Made by a program: the position numbers and the translations under genes. From assembly GCA_030247675.1 (NCBI GenBank), contig JAOTRX010000012.1, forward strand, positions 90,314 through 154,313: a stretch of DNA of 64,000 nucleotides, written 5' to 3'. This document shows positions 32,949 through 43,670 of the stretch, piece by piece (the stretch's first letter is position 1; every line of letters starts with the position of its first letter). The notes beneath the pieces were generated by a model, which did no database searches, was not told where the DNA came from, and worked only from the letters and a program-made list of their open reading frames with translations. The stretch is from Desulforhopalus sp. (lineage in GTDB: Bacteria > Desulfobacterota > Desulfobulbia > Desulfobulbales > Desulfocapsaceae).

Positions 32949-34214
32949 ATGCAGAGCTTGAAGTTTATCCATACCGCCGATATTCATCTCGACAGTCCGC
33001 TGCGGGGACTTGAGGCCCATGATGACGCGCCGCTTGCCGAAATTCGCGGGGCGACGCGGCGGGCCTTTGAAGCCCTGATCGATCTGGCCATAGACGAGGC
33101 GGTAGCCTTTATTCTCATTGCCGGCGATCTCTTCGACGGTGACTGGAAGGATTACAACACCGGTCTGTATTTTGCCGGTCGGATGGGCCGGTTGGCGAAG
33201 GCCGGAATCAAGGTTTTTATTATTGCCGGAAACCACGATGCCGCAAGCCAGATCACCAAGACCTTGCCCTGGCCGGAAAATGTCTTCGTTTTCCAGGCCA
33301 GGCAGGCTGATTCAGCAAGGCTTGCTGAGCTTGGCATTGTTATCCACGGTCAGAGTTATGCTACTCGCGCCGTAACCGGCAATTTGGTCGCTCAATATCC
33401 CGAACGGGAACCGGGTGTATTCAATATCGGCCTGTTACACACCTCGCTGACCGGCCGTGAGGGCCATGAGGCCTATGCGCCTTGCACGGTTGCCGAATTG
33501 CAGGGCAAAGGATACGATTATTGGGCCCTCGGCCATGTCCATCGCCGGGAAATCGTTGCCAGTGAACCATGGATCGTTTTTCCGGGAAACCTGCAAGGCC
33601 GTCATATAAAAGAAGAAGGGTCAAAAGGCGCCACCCTGGTACGTGTTGAAGACGGCCGTGTCGTCGAGGTACAGGAGCGGCCACTGGATGTGCTTCGCTG
33701 GACGCTGTGCCGGGTGGATCTGTCTGACTGCGACAGTATGGAAGGGGTGTATCTTGCCGTACGGCAGGGCTTCATCCGGGAGCGTGACCGGGCCGATGGC
33801 CGAGCCCTGGCCCTGCGCCTGGTTCTGACCGGAGATTGCCAGGTTCATGGCCGGCTTCTTGCCAGAACTGCTGAATTGACCGCGGAGTTTAGGGGGATTG
33901 CCGTAGGCCTTGGCGATATCTGGCTGGAGCAGGTACGGTTTGCTACCCGCCGGAAAGCTGAGCTGGCTGAATACCTTGACGGAGATTCACCGCTTGCAGT
34001 TCTTCTTAAAGAGGTTCAGCGGCTCGAACTGGGAGGGGGCTCCCTCCTCAGCATAGTTCCGGAGCTGGCGGTTCTGAAAAGCAAACTGCCCGCCGAGGTT
34101 GGCAGCGACGACGATAGTTTTTTCCAGCCCTCCCAGGAAAAACTTGCCGAATTGACGAACGAAGTCCGAGAGCTGTTGATTGCCAGACTCCTCCTGCAGG
34201 GTGACGGCTTATGA
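32949..34214 (+). CDS. SbcD/YhaO-like metallophosphoesterase (DNA repair nuclease subunit)
   Basis: 421 aa. Mre11-type phosphoesterase motifs: FIHTADIHLDSPLRG, IAGDLFDGDW, IIAGNHDA, and GHVHRREIV. These bind two metal ions. It overlaps the next gene by 4 bp (ATGA). The pair corresponds to the B. subtilis YhaO-YhaN arrangement, which is related to SbcCD and Mre11-Rad50, so it likely processes DNA ends or hairpins. Confidence 0.88.
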   Translation: MQSLKFIHTADIHLDSPLRGLEAHDDAPLAEIRGATRRAFEALIDLAIDEAVAFILIAGDLFDGDWKDYNTGLYFAGRMGRLAKAGIKVFIIAGNHDAASQITKTLPWPENVFVFQARQADSARLAELGIVIHGQSYATRAVTGNLVAQYPEREPGVFNIGLLHTSLTGREGHEAYAPCTVAELQGKGYDYWALGHVHRREIVASEPWIVFPGNLQGRHIKEEGSKGATLVRVEDGRVVEVQERPLDVLRWTLCRVDLSDCDSMEGVYLAVRQGFIRERDRADGRALALRLVLTGDCQVHGRLLARTAELTAEFRGIAVGLGDIWLEQVRFATRRKAELAEYLDGDSPLAVLLKEVQRLELGGGSLLSIVPELAVLKSKLPAEVGSDDDSFFQPSQEKLAELTNEVRELLIARLLLQGDGL

Positions 34215-37200
34215 GAATCACTCGCCTGGATTTGCGAGCAGTCGGCCCATTCACCGGCCGGTGTCTGGAATTTTCCACCGAGGCGCCTGGCCTGCATCTT
34301 GTCTTTGGGCCGAACGAGGCCGGCAAGAGCAGCTCATTGCGGGCCTTAAAGGCCCTGTTGTTCGGTTTTCCGCAGCAGACTCCTGATAATTTTCTCCACA
34401 GCTACGATCAACTCGTTGTCGCCGGCTGCCTACGCAACAGCACTGGCCAGGAACTGTCTTTTCAAAGACGGAAAAGACGTTTGGGTGATCTCCTGGATAT
34501 GGCAGGAAATCCTCTTGACCCAGCAGGCCTGGCACCTTTTTTACATGGACTTGATGCGTCGTTATTTGCAGGTCTCTACGGAATTGACCATGATGCCCTG
34601 GTGCGCGGTGGCGAGGAAATACTCGCCCGGAAAGGTGAGGCAGGGCAAACCCTCTTTGCCGCCGGGGCCGGCTTGTCCTCTATTGCTGAGGTTATTGGCC
34701 AACTGGAAAAGGAAGCGGGTGATCTTTTCAAGGCAACAGGACAGCTGCCGGCAATCAATGGCGCAGTGCGGCAGTTCAAGGATCTGCAGAAAGAGGCCCG
34801 AAGCGCTGGTCTCTCGGTCAAGGACTGGAAGGAACATCATAATGCCCTGGAGACGGCCTTAGCGGCGCGCAAGGAGCTGGAAGGGCAGCGGGATCATAAT
34901 AGCGCCGAACTCCATCGCCTGGAGCGTTTGCGCCAGGTTGTGGCCGAGTTGGCAGCCCTGCAGGCGAGTGCGGCACACCTGCATGATCTTGGGGAGGTGG
35001 CGCTCCTGACACCGGACTTCAATGAAAGATATCAGCAGGTAAGCCGGGAACTACGGGAGGGTGAGCAACGCTTGCAGCGTGATTCTGAACGTTTGGAAAA
35101 ACTCCTGGAAAGGCGTTCGGCCGTGGCTGTCAACACCCTGCTGCTCCGCCATGCCGGGAAGGTGGATGATTTTCACCAGCGTCTCGGCGAATACAACAAG
35201 GGCCGAAAGGACCGGCCTGAACGAAACGGAATGCGTATCAGCCTGCGCAGCGAGGCGGGCCGTTTGCTGCAGCAGGTCCGTCCGGATTTGTCCCTTGAAA
35301 AAGTTGAGGTATTGCGGCCGGTGCTTGCCAAAAAGCGGATGGTGCAGGCGCTGGCAGCGCATTATGAGGCCATGCACCAGCAGCTGGTCGTTGCCGAAAG
35401 ACAGGGCAGGGTCGCCAATGAGGAATACCGGCAGGTTGAGGCAGGTCTTGCTGCCCTGCCCCAGCCGATCGATACTGGTCTGCTGCTCCTGGCGATACGG
35501 GCCGCCCAGAAGGCCGGCGATCTTGACGGCCAGCTGGCCAAGACCTCGAGCGGTCTTTCTTTGCAGAGGCAGGAGTGCCGTGCCGATCTGCAACGGATCG
35601 GCCTCTGGAAGGGCGATCTGGCCGGACTCGTCGAACTCGCCTTGCCCCTTCCGGTGACGGTCCAGCGGTTTGAAAAAGACTTTGGCGAAATCGATGAGGC
35701 AAGACGTGAGCTGGCAACGGTCCGCCGGGGCCTGGAAAAGGAATTGCCACAGATTCAGGCGGAAATCAAAAAAGTCGATTACGCTGGCGACCTTCCTCGC
35801 GAGGAAGAGCTGAGCCGCAGTCGTGCCGAGCGCGATCGGGGGTGGCGGCTATTGCGTAGACAGTGGCTGAATGGGGAAGATGTCAGCCACGAAAGCAACG
35901 CCTATGCAGGGGAGAAGCCACTTGCCGAGGTGTACGAGGGATATATCGGCGTAGCGGATACCATTTCTGATCGGTTGCGTCGTGAGGCTGATCGAGTGGC
36001 CGGGGCGGCGGCCCTGCGCGCTCGGGCCGAGGCCCTGCAAGTAGCCCTCGAATCCAATAGCAGGGATGTACAAGCCCTTGAGCTTCGAGCCGATACATTG
36101 ACGGTGATGTGGCGGGACAGTTGGCTGGCAAGCGGCATCCTGCCGCTGTCGCCGAGGGAGATGAGCGCCTGGTTGGCGGAGATTGAAACCGTCCGTTTTA
36201 AACTTGCTGATCTTGGCAAAAAAGAAAATCAATTCCACTTGGAATGGCAAACCAGAAAAGGGCTTGGAGACAATCTGCGGAAGGCCCTCGCGGCAATCGG
36301 CGCAACTGGTCCGGCAGGTGAGGAGCTTGCACCGCTGCTGACTGCCGGCGAAAATATCCTGACACGACTGACCGATCAGGAAAAGAAACGGGACTCCCTG
36401 CGGGAAAGATGCGAGAAGGCGGCTCGTGGCTGGCAACAGGCGGAGGACGACCTGGCCCGGGCCCGGGATGCCTTGACCCGGTGGCAGGAGCAATGGCGGA
36501 AGGCCCTGGCCGGGCTCGACCTGGCGGGTGAGGTGTCGAGCCTTGAGGCGGTTGACATGCTGGAGACCCTGCAGAGCTGTTTTGACAAGTTGAAGGAGGC
36601 GGATGATCTGCAAAAACGCATTGATGGTATTGACCGTGATGCCGGTCTGCTAGCTTTGGATGTGGGGAATCTGGTGAGTGCTGTTGCCCCGGAACTGGCT
36701 GACTTGCCCCTTGACCAGGCGATACTCCAACTGCGGATCCTGCTGGGCAAGGCCCAGAAAGACGATGCCTTGAATACCGAACTTGCCAAGGATATCCGTG
36801 GCTTACAGGAAGAAATTGAATTAACCAAGAACACCCTGAACTACGCCAAGGAGCAGATGACCGAACTGCTCCGCCTTGCCGATTGCCGGAATCCTGACGA
36901 TCTGCCGGCGGTAATGGACAAGTTCGCCGAATATCAGCGTTTGCGGGAGAAGATCGTTCATCATGAAGAAAATCTCGCCAAGATCGGCGCCGGTGTGCCG
37001 CTTACAGAACTTGCTGTTCAGGCGGCAGCGGTAAATATCGACGAAGTTCCAAGTATGATCGAGGCGCTGAACAGGGACACCAGGGAGGTGCTCAATCCCG
37101 AGATCAACCGCTTGTCTCAGATCGTTGGCGAAGAAAGCTCCAGGCTTCTGGCGATGGACGGCGGGGCCCGGGCGGCAGACCTGGCCGAGGCCATGGAACG

Positions 37201-37723
37201 GGAACTGGCGTTGATTCGCAGGCTTACGAGCAGATATATCCTGGTGAAACTGGCGGCAAAGGTCCTGCAGCAGGCCATTGAACGGTACCGTGAGGAGCAT
37301 CAGGATCCGGTTCTCAAAATCGCTGCCGGCTACTTCAGCAAACTGACCCTCGGTTCCTTCGCCGGTCTACGAACCGATGTCGATGACGCCGGACAGCCGG
37401 TCCTGGTTGGCGTGCGCGACAACGGCTTGCGCCTCACCGTCGATAAAATGAGCTCTGGTACCCGTGATCAGATGTTTCTCGCCCTGCGCCTTGCAAGCCT
37501 GGAGTGGCGGTGGCAAACCGAGGAACCGATGCCATTTATCATTGATGACATTCTTATCAACTTCGATGATCTTCGGGCCCGGGCATGCCTTGAGATCCTT
37601 GCCGGGCTGGGCGAAAAGAATCAGGTAATTCTCTTCACCCATCATCGGCGTATCGTCGAAGAGTCGAAACTGCTGGCGGGGCAGGAATGCATTCAAATTC
37701 ACGAACTTTGTCCTGCCGCCTAG
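34211..37723 (+). CDS. SbcC/Rad50-like AAA ATPase (YhaN type)
   Basis: 1170 aa. Walker A is FGPNEAGKSSSLRAL (residues ~33-47). The C-terminal half of the ATPase has DKMSSGTRDQMFLALRLASLEW (signature) and MPFIIDDILINFDDLRA (Walker B). Between them are ~850 residues of coiled coil rich in Glu, Arg, Leu and Gln. No Cys-x-x-Cys zinc hook is visible at the coiled-coil centre, consistent with the YhaN subgroup rather than classical Rad50. It forms the partner of the upstream nuclease. Confidence 0.88.
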   Translation: MRITRLDLRAVGPFTGRCLEFSTEAPGLHLVFGPNEAGKSSSLRALKALLFGFPQQTPDNFLHSYDQLVVAGCLRNSTGQELSFQRRKRRLGDLLDMAGNPLDPAGLAPFLHGLDASLFAGLYGIDHDALVRGGEEILARKGEAGQTLFAAGAGLSSIAEVIGQLEKEAGDLFKATGQLPAINGAVRQFKDLQKEARSAGLSVKDWKEHHNALETALAARKELEGQRDHNSAELHRLERLRQVVAELAALQASAAHLHDLGEVALLTPDFNERYQQVSRELREGEQRLQRDSERLEKLLERRSAVAVNTLLLRHAGKVDDFHQRLGEYNKGRKDRPERNGMRISLRSEAGRLLQQVRPDLSLEKVEVLRPVLAKKRMVQALAAHYEAMHQQLVVAERQGRVANEEYRQVEAGLAALPQPIDTGLLLLAIRAAQKAGDLDGQLAKTSSGLSLQRQECRADLQRIGLWKGDLAGLVELALPLPVTVQRFEKDFGEIDEARRELATVRRGLEKELPQIQAEIKKVDYAGDLPREEELSRSRAERDRGWRLLRRQWLNGEDVSHESNAYAGEKPLAEVYEGYIGVADTISDRLRREADRVAGAAALRARAEALQVALESNSRDVQALELRADTLTVMWRDSWLASGILPLSPREMSAWLAEIETVRFKLADLGKKENQFHLEWQTRKGLGDNLRKALAAIGATGPAGEELAPLLTAGENILTRLTDQEKKRDSLRERCEKAARGWQQAEDDLARARDALTRWQEQWRKALAGLDLAGEVSSLEAVDMLETLQSCFDKLKEADDLQKRIDGIDRDAGLLALDVGNLVSAVAPELADLPLDQAILQLRILLGKAQKDDALNTELAKDIRGLQEEIELTKNTLNYAKEQMTELLRLADCRNPDDLPAVMDKFAEYQRLREKIVHHEENLAKIGAGVPLTELAVQAAAVNIDEVPSMIEALNRDTREVLNPEINRLSQIVGEESSRLLAMDGGARAADLAEAMERELALIRRLTSRYILVKLAAKVLQQAIERYREEHQDPVLKIAAGYFSKLTLGSFAGLRTDVDDAGQPVLVGVRDNGLRLTVDKMSSGTRDQMFLALRLASLEWRWQTEEPMPFIIDDILINFDDLRARACLEILAGLGEKNQVILFTHHRRIVEESKLLAGQECIQIHELCPAA

Positions 37724-37743
37724 CGCCTAGCCTGGCCCCTCTA

Positions 37744-40700
37744 TCAAAAAGTAACCTTCTCCGCTCTTGCCACCAGCCGGGTAAATTCCTCCATCCAACT
37801 TGGCCCGCCCAGGGTCTCGGCGAGGAGAACCGCGATATGTTGCGGGTTGACGCCCATCTCGCGGTTGCGGCCAAGACCGGACAGGCAGGACGGGCAATTG
37901 GTGGCGATGATCGTGGCGGTGCTGCCGGCCTGGGCCTTGGCGATCGATTCCCGCTTGCGTTCAAGCATGGCATAGGCGATGTCCGGCCGGGACACCGCCA
38001 GGGTGCCCGCCTCGGAGCAGCAGTTGGCCACTCCCGTGACCTTGCCGTACAGTTGACCAAGGAGGTGCGCTCCCCCGCCGTCGAGGGAATCGTGGCAGGG
38101 GGTATGGTACAATACCGACTCCGCGCTCTTGCCGGCAAACCGGCCATTGGCCTGTGCCATGACGAACTGTGAGACATCGGTCATGGCACAGCCGAATATC
38201 TCATTGGCGCCCATCTCATGCAGGGCCTCGCGGCAGGTACCGCAACTGACCAGAAAGGCGTCGAAGACCAGGTGGCCGAGCATATCCCTGATCTGCGAGA
38301 GGATGATCGTGTCGCGCAGGCTGCTGACCGCAGCCATCTTTTTCTTGGCATTGACCTTGGCCGGGAAACCGCAGCATTGGTTGAGCGGTGGGATAATGAC
38401 CCGGGTATTGCTTTTGGCCAGCAGATAGATAGCGGCGGTGGCGATATCGGCATACAGTCGTTCCGAGCCGCAGCCGGGGAAGTAGAAGACGGTTTTCTCA
38501 ACCGGCCCATCCGGATTGATCATCAGCGCCTCACGCTCGGAAAAATACGGCAGTCTCGCCTCAAGGCTGGTGGTTGACGGCGGCATCATCGGCGACTTGA
38601 ACATATTGAGGAAACGCCAGCCCTTGTCGGTAATCGCCGGAGGCGCCTTTTTATAGGCCTCGGCGGCCAGGCGCTGGGCGGCGCTGCCCCATTGCAGAAC
38701 TGCTTTACGGAAGACCTTGTTGAAGGTTCTGTTCCTGATTTTCAGGTAGTACAGCGACATCAAGGTGGCCGGAGCGGTATGTTTGTAGCCGAGATCGCTG
38801 AGAATCTCGCGCTCAAGCAGGGAAACCTCGGCAGTGTCGATATCGACCGGGCAGGGTGCCAGACATTTTCGGCACATGGTGCAATGATCGGCGATTTCTT
38901 CGAGGTTTTTCAGCTGGTTGAAACGCGGCAGGTGGGAGCGTTGCATATCGTAGAGAAGGGCCTCGATCAGTGAGCCGATGACCATGTTCTTGTTGCGGGG
39001 ATGCATGAAGATATTGCTGCCCGGATGGTAGACGCAGCATACCGGCATGCATTTGCCGCAGCGGATACAGGTGGAGATCATCGACGACAGCTTGGCGAGG
39101 GAGCCGTATTGCAGGATCTTCGCCTCCAGCTCAAGGAGGTTGAACGACGGGGTGTAGACCTTGTCGATGATTGCCGGATCGTTGAGCATCCCCGGATTCA
39201 TGATGCCCTGTGGGTCGACCTCCTGGCGATAGCGGCGCAGCTCCTCCAGGCGAGAGGCATCAAGAAACTTCATCTTGGTGATGCCGATGCCGTGTTCACC
39301 GCTCACGACTCCGCCCAATTCGACTGCCTTGGCCATGATGTCCTCGGCGGTCTTCTCGGCCCGTTTCATCATGGTTCGGTCGTTGGAGAAGACCGGGATA
39401 TTGACGTGGATATTACCGTCGCCGGCGTGCATGTGGGTGGCGATGATGATCCGCCTGGAGCGCACCTCGCCGTAGATCGTCTCGATCATGCCGCTGACCT
39501 TGCTGTAGCCGCTGAGGAGCTCCAGCAGGTCGGCCCGCAGTTTCTTGATATCGACCTCGCGGCGCATGGTCTCCTTGTTGCGGAGCTTCAGGGCCTCGAT
39601 GGTCTCCCGGCACATGTCGTTAGCTTTGGGAATCTTTGCCTCAAGCCAGTCCGGATCTTCAATAGGTTCGGCGGTTTCCAGGTAGTCGACGATGCGGTGA
39701 ATGACCTCAATCTTGTTGTGGATATCCTCTTCCAGGTTGTAGCCGTCGACAAAGCGGGCGAACTCGGCAAGTGCCGGCAGGGGCAGGACGATATCTTCAT
39801 TGAGTTTGAAGGCGTTGGTCCTGGCGGCGATTGCCCCGAGGCGTTTGCGGTCGCGCCAGAAACGGGTGGCCTCATCGGCATCCTGGGCGGTGAATAGCTC
39901 GGTGTTCTTGTGGGGCAACATGAGCCTTTCCAGGCGCTCCTTGCCGCGCAGCACCTGGGCGCTGGTATGGCCGACCATGTCGATGAGCAGCACCGCCTTT
40001 GGTTGTTCGCTTCTGGCCGCCTTGAATTTGTATTTAATCGCCCGGATATATTCCTCGTCAAAGTGCTCAAGGGCCATCAAGGCCTCTTCGCCCTGATTGA
40101 CGAACTCCTCGGAGATCTCGACAATTACCCGGCTCGCTTCATCCATGTCTTCGCCGAAGAACTCCAGACAGAAGGTGATCTTCTTTTCGTAGGCCTTGTG
40201 CAGCACGAACTCGCCGGAGGTGATGATGCCGTCGGTACCTTCCTTTTGAAAACCGGGCAGACCTTTCAGGGCCTTGTTGGTGATATCCTTCCATAGGCCT
40301 TTCTTGCGAATTTCGGTACCTTTCAGGAAGACCTCGCGGAGAACCCGCCCGCTTGGTTCAAGAACCTGGAAGTGGACATCGTCGTCGGGCAGGATCTTGC
40401 GCATCGGATGGTTGACACGCCGCACCGTCAGAAGGCCACGGCCGGGCATGGCGATGGTGTAAGCGAGGATATTGTCGATGGCGGTGCCCCAGAGGACGGC
40501 GGTCTTGCCACCGGCATTTTCGGCGATATTGCCCCCGATGGTCGAGGCCCAGGCGCTGGTAGGGTCGGTGGCGAAGACCAGGTTTTCCTTGGCAGCATGG
40601 GCCATGGCGTCAGCGGTGACGACGCCGGCCTCAACCTTCAGCACCGGCACCTTTACCCCCTGACCGAGATGGGGGAAGTCGTGATAGGCTATGTCATGGA

Positions 40701-41382
40701 TCTTCGTCAGCTTTTCGGTGTTGAAGATGACGCAGTTGCGGGTCACCGGCACGCTGCCGCCGGTAAGGCCCGTGCCGCCGCCCCGGGGAATAATCTTCAG
40801 CCCAAGTTCGGCGACCCCCTGCATCAACCCCGGCACCTGCTCTTCGATAGAGGGGCGCAATACCGCCAGTGGCAGGAAGAGCCGCCAGTCGGTGGCATCG
40901 GTGGCGTGACTGATAAGAGTGAAAGGATCGAACCGGACGTTTTCCTTGCCGATGACTGCCCCGAGCTTTTTCTGCATACTGGCGCGCATGGCCGGGGCCT
41001 CAAGGATTTCCTGCTTGAGCTCGGTCAGACGTTCACGGCAGAGGGTGACGAGGCGAAGGACCTTGGAACTGCGTTCGACGCCGACCCTGCCGATACGGGC
41101 GGCCTCTTCGATGATCGATAAATCTTCACCGGCGGTAGCGAAAAACCGCTGGCGCTTGCTTGGCAGGTCAATCAACTCCTGAAAAAGAAAGGGGTTGCGT
41201 CTGAGGATGAAGAGGTCACCCATGAAACGCATGACCAGCCGGGCCGATCTGCCGGTAATCCGCTGGCTGCGCAGCTCCTCGATATCTTCCCAGACCTCTG
41301 GGCCGAAGAGATGGTTGATGATCTGCTTGTCGTCTGCCGATGTGAAATTATAGGGGATTTCGCGATAGTCTTTTGTGTTCAT
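37744..41382 (-). CDS. Giant FAD / Fe-S D-lactate-dehydrogenase-type oxidoreductase
   Basis: 1212 aa. FAD-binding type-4 domain around residues 130-390 (PRGGGTGLTGGSVPV), FAD-linked oxidase C-terminal domain to about 760 (ATHMHAGDGNIHVNIPV, GGVVSGEHGIGITKMKFL). Two 4Fe-4S motifs CIRCGKCMPVC and CTMCRKCLAPCPVD follow. The end carries two CCG repeats (FYFPGCGSERLY...CCGFPA and YHTPCHDS...CCSEAG), heterodisulfide-reductase-like. Fused GlcD/GlcF-type proteins of this size occur in sulfate reducers and are assigned to D-lactate or 2-hydroxyacid oxidation with electron delivery to the membrane or a thiol partner. No lactate permease is nearby, so the substrate is inferred. Confidence 0.85.
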   Translation of the reverse strand: MNTKDYREIPYNFTSADDKQIINHLFGPEVWEDIEELRSQRITGRSARLVMRFMGDLFILRRNPFLFQELIDLPSKRQRFFATAGEDLSIIEEAARIGRVGVERSSKVLRLVTLCRERLTELKQEILEAPAMRASMQKKLGAVIGKENVRFDPFTLISHATDATDWRLFLPLAVLRPSIEEQVPGLMQGVAELGLKIIPRGGGTGLTGGSVPVTRNCVIFNTEKLTKIHDIAYHDFPHLGQGVKVPVLKVEAGVVTADAMAHAAKENLVFATDPTSAWASTIGGNIAENAGGKTAVLWGTAIDNILAYTIAMPGRGLLTVRRVNHPMRKILPDDDVHFQVLEPSGRVLREVFLKGTEIRKKGLWKDITNKALKGLPGFQKEGTDGIITSGEFVLHKAYEKKITFCLEFFGEDMDEASRVIVEISEEFVNQGEEALMALEHFDEEYIRAIKYKFKAARSEQPKAVLLIDMVGHTSAQVLRGKERLERLMLPHKNTELFTAQDADEATRFWRDRKRLGAIAARTNAFKLNEDIVLPLPALAEFARFVDGYNLEEDIHNKIEVIHRIVDYLETAEPIEDPDWLEAKIPKANDMCRETIEALKLRNKETMRREVDIKKLRADLLELLSGYSKVSGMIETIYGEVRSRRIIIATHMHAGDGNIHVNIPVFSNDRTMMKRAEKTAEDIMAKAVELGGVVSGEHGIGITKMKFLDASRLEELRRYRQEVDPQGIMNPGMLNDPAIIDKVYTPSFNLLELEAKILQYGSLAKLSSMISTCIRCGKCMPVCCVYHPGSNIFMHPRNKNMVIGSLIEALLYDMQRSHLPRFNQLKNLEEIADHCTMCRKCLAPCPVDIDTAEVSLLEREILSDLGYKHTAPATLMSLYYLKIRNRTFNKVFRKAVLQWGSAAQRLAAEAYKKAPPAITDKGWRFLNMFKSPMMPPSTTSLEARLPYFSEREALMINPDGPVEKTVFYFPGCGSERLYADIATAAIYLLAKSNTRVIIPPLNQCCGFPAKVNAKKKMAAVSSLRDTIILSQIRDMLGHLVFDAFLVSCGTCREALHEMGANEIFGCAMTDVSQFVMAQANGRFAGKSAESVLYHTPCHDSLDGGGAHLLGQLYGKVTGVANCCSEAGTLAVSRPDIAYAMLERKRESIAKAQAGSTATIIATNCPSCLSGLGRNREMGVNPQHIAVLLAETLGGPSWMEEFTRLVARAEKVTF

Positions 41383-41818
41383 GATTGGGCCTGAATGAAA
41401 TATGTGGGGGCCTTGCCCCGGGTTCGAGTGAGTTCTGTGCTATAATGCGGAAATCTTGCGAAAATACCGTATTGGCAAAACGGCTTTGCTGTCGAGTTCC
41501 TCGCCCTTGGCAAGGAACAGTACCTTGCCGGATGCCTTCCAGCCGTGGTGCGCGATGCCTGGGGAGAGGGGAGAACTGCCAAGGTACTAAAAAAGATCGG
41601 AATACGCTATGGCCTTTTCGCTCTTTTGACCGTGCTTTTGTGTCTCCTCGTTGGCAACTGCTTCCTGGTTTTTTTATTACCCTGCCAAAATTAGTACTGA
41701 ATCGCCGGCTATTGGGTGTACAATTGTCGTCATTCTCAACCTAGGGTTTCGTCACATCGACAATAAGCTTTTAGGCGATTGTTTGCCGGCAATTTGTTAA
41801 CATATTGGGGAGACGGGA
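41383..41818. other. Non-coding stretch with a long inverted repeat
   Basis: 436 bp, no convincing gene. AGTACCTTG (41519-41527) and CAAGGTACT (41580-41588) are exact reverse complements, and CCTTGGCAAGG (41506-41516) is a near-palindrome. The TACCTTGG-like words recall those at 27453-27548. Confidence 0.45.
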
Positions 41819-42034
41819 ATGATGCGGTCTGCAGTGGGCGGTCTGCTTTTACTCTGTATTGTAACACTTGGTGGTTGCCAGGCATTTTACGAGGGCTTTA
41901 AAATGGGACGATCCGAGGATTGCTACCGTTTGGCGTATCCTGAGCAGGAACAGTGTCTGCAACAGGTTGCCGGCAGTTATGACGAATATGAAAAGGAAAG
42001 AATGGTACGGCAAGGGAAGAAGGACTTGCCGTAA
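41819..42034 (+). CDS. Small lipoprotein
   Basis: 71 aa. Signal sequence with lipobox VTLGGC at residues ~15-20, then a short mature part with two more cysteines (EDCYRL and EQCLQQ) spaced for one disulfide. GGGGAG lies 6 nt before the ATG. Family not recognised. 38 bp before the diguanylate cyclase gene, so probably co-transcribed, possibly with a role at the outer membrane. Confidence 0.75.
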   Translation: MMRSAVGGLLLLCIVTLGGCQAFYEGFKMGRSEDCYRLAYPEQEQCLQQVAGSYDEYEKERMVRQGKKDLP

Positions 42035-42072
42035 TCCGTGGTTTTTCTCAGGTATAGCAGTGCTCAGGCGTT

Positions 42073-43590
42073 ATGAAGCGATTTTTCCCCGCACATATCG
42101 GTGTTTTTCTGGCTGCTCGAAGGAATATCTTTGCTGATAGCGAGGCGGAAAGTCGCTTTCTGCGATTTACGGTCATTTGCTGCATTGGTTTTCTGGTTAT
42201 GATCGCCTTCGGTGTTCATAACTATATGCGGGGGCAATATGTCATCTGCCAGCTACTGTTCCTTTCGGCATTCTGCCAAAGCTGCGGCTGGCTCCTGCTT
42301 TTTCATGGCCGGATGGAAAAACTCGTCTATCGTGGCAACTGTCTCATTTTTTGCCTGATTCTTGGCTATTTGACCTTTCTTGGCGGTGAGGATCATTCGG
42401 TGATCTTCTGGCTGAGTACCGCACCGCTTATTATCTTTATGGTTCTGGGCAGTACTGAAGGGCTGGTTTGGGTATCCAGCCTGTGGCTTGCCCTCGCCGG
42501 CTATTTTTCTTTTTCAATTTATCTGCATGGTGCACATATCTATCCGTTTCCATTCGTAATTCGCTTCCTGGTTTCTTTTTCCGTTATCTTCATTTGCGCT
42601 TACTTTTATGAGGAGTTTCGTCAGAAATCCAGGACTCATCTGGAAGAGAAAAATACCCTCTTGCAGGCGGAGATTGCTGAACGATTGCGGATTGAGAAAT
42701 CCTTGCGTGAAAGTGAGGAGAGATATCGGGCGATATATCTGCACGCCGCCGAGGGAATCCTTCTGATTAGTTTTGGTGGAAAGATAGTCGAATGCAATCC
42801 GCAGATTCTTCAGATACTTGGCTACCTAGAGGTGAGCCTGATCGGCCGGAACATTTTCACCTTATTTCATCCCGATGACTTGCAAAGAGTACCGTCACAG
42901 CTCGATAAATTGCGTGCCGGGGAAATCGTATTTGTCGAGCGGCATCTGCGAACCGCGGCGGGGACCTACCTGCTGTTTGAGCAAAGCGGCAAAAAAATTA
43001 ATGATGATCTGATCATTCTCCTTTATAGGGATATCACCGAAAGAAAAATTGCCGAGATGGCTTTGGAGCGGGCCAACCAGGCCTTGGATCAATTGGCCCA
43101 TATAGACGGTTTGACGCAGGTTGCCAATCGGCGCAAATTCGATCAGGTTTTGCAAAGCGAGTGGCAAAGAACCAGGAGGGAAGGAAAGGTTTTGGGGGTA
43201 GTCCTCGGCGATATTGATTTCTTTAAACAGTTTAATGATATATACGGGCATCAGACGGGAGATGACTGTCTGCGAAGTGTTGCTCAGGTGCTTTCCAGAC
43301 AGATCCGTCGCCCCGCTGATCTCGTTGCCCGGTACGGCGGTGAAGAGTTTGTTATGCTCCTTCCCGACACCAGCTACGAAGGCTGCCAGCAGATTGCCGA
43401 AAAGGCTCGAAAGGAAATCGAAGTACTCCGTATACCCCATTCAGGCTCGACAGTTCAACCGGTAGTAACTATGAGTTTTGGTGTAGCAGCTGGAACGGCA
43501 AATGATATGGAAAAGCCAGCGGACTTGGTCGAAACGGCCGATAAAGCCCTATACCGGGCTAAAAATGCCGGACGGAACCGGGTCTGCTGA
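42073..43590 (+). CDS. Membrane PAS-GGDEF diguanylate cyclase
   Basis: 505 aa. Six hydrophobic segments in residues ~30-185, a short coiled coil (EEKNTLLQAEIAERLRIEKSL, in parts), a PAS domain (~215-330; YRAIYLHAAEGILLI) and a GGDEF domain (~345-505). The active-site loop is RYGGEEFVML, with an intact inhibitory RPAD site five residues before it, so active c-di-GMP synthesis with product feedback is expected. The N-terminal membrane module probably senses a small ligand or membrane state. No phosphodiesterase domain. Confidence 0.92.
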   Translation: MKRFFPAHIGVFLAARRNIFADSEAESRFLRFTVICCIGFLVMIAFGVHNYMRGQYVICQLLFLSAFCQSCGWLLLFHGRMEKLVYRGNCLIFCLILGYLTFLGGEDHSVIFWLSTAPLIIFMVLGSTEGLVWVSSLWLALAGYFSFSIYLHGAHIYPFPFVIRFLVSFSVIFICAYFYEEFRQKSRTHLEEKNTLLQAEIAERLRIEKSLRESEERYRAIYLHAAEGILLISFGGKIVECNPQILQILGYLEVSLIGRNIFTLFHPDDLQRVPSQLDKLRAGEIVFVERHLRTAAGTYLLFEQSGKKINDDLIILLYRDITERKIAEMALERANQALDQLAHIDGLTQVANRRKFDQVLQSEWQRTRREGKVLGVVLGDIDFFKQFNDIYGHQTGDDCLRSVAQVLSRQIRRPADLVARYGGEEFVMLLPDTSYEGCQQIAEKARKEIEVLRIPHSGSTVQPVVTMSFGVAAGTANDMEKPADLVETADKALYRAKNAGRNRVC

Positions 43591-43670
43591 TTACAGTCCA
43601 TAAACGATTTTCAGGTGCCGGGGGTGACTGCTGGAGTGTTTTGTAAAATATAAAACTATTAAAGGATACA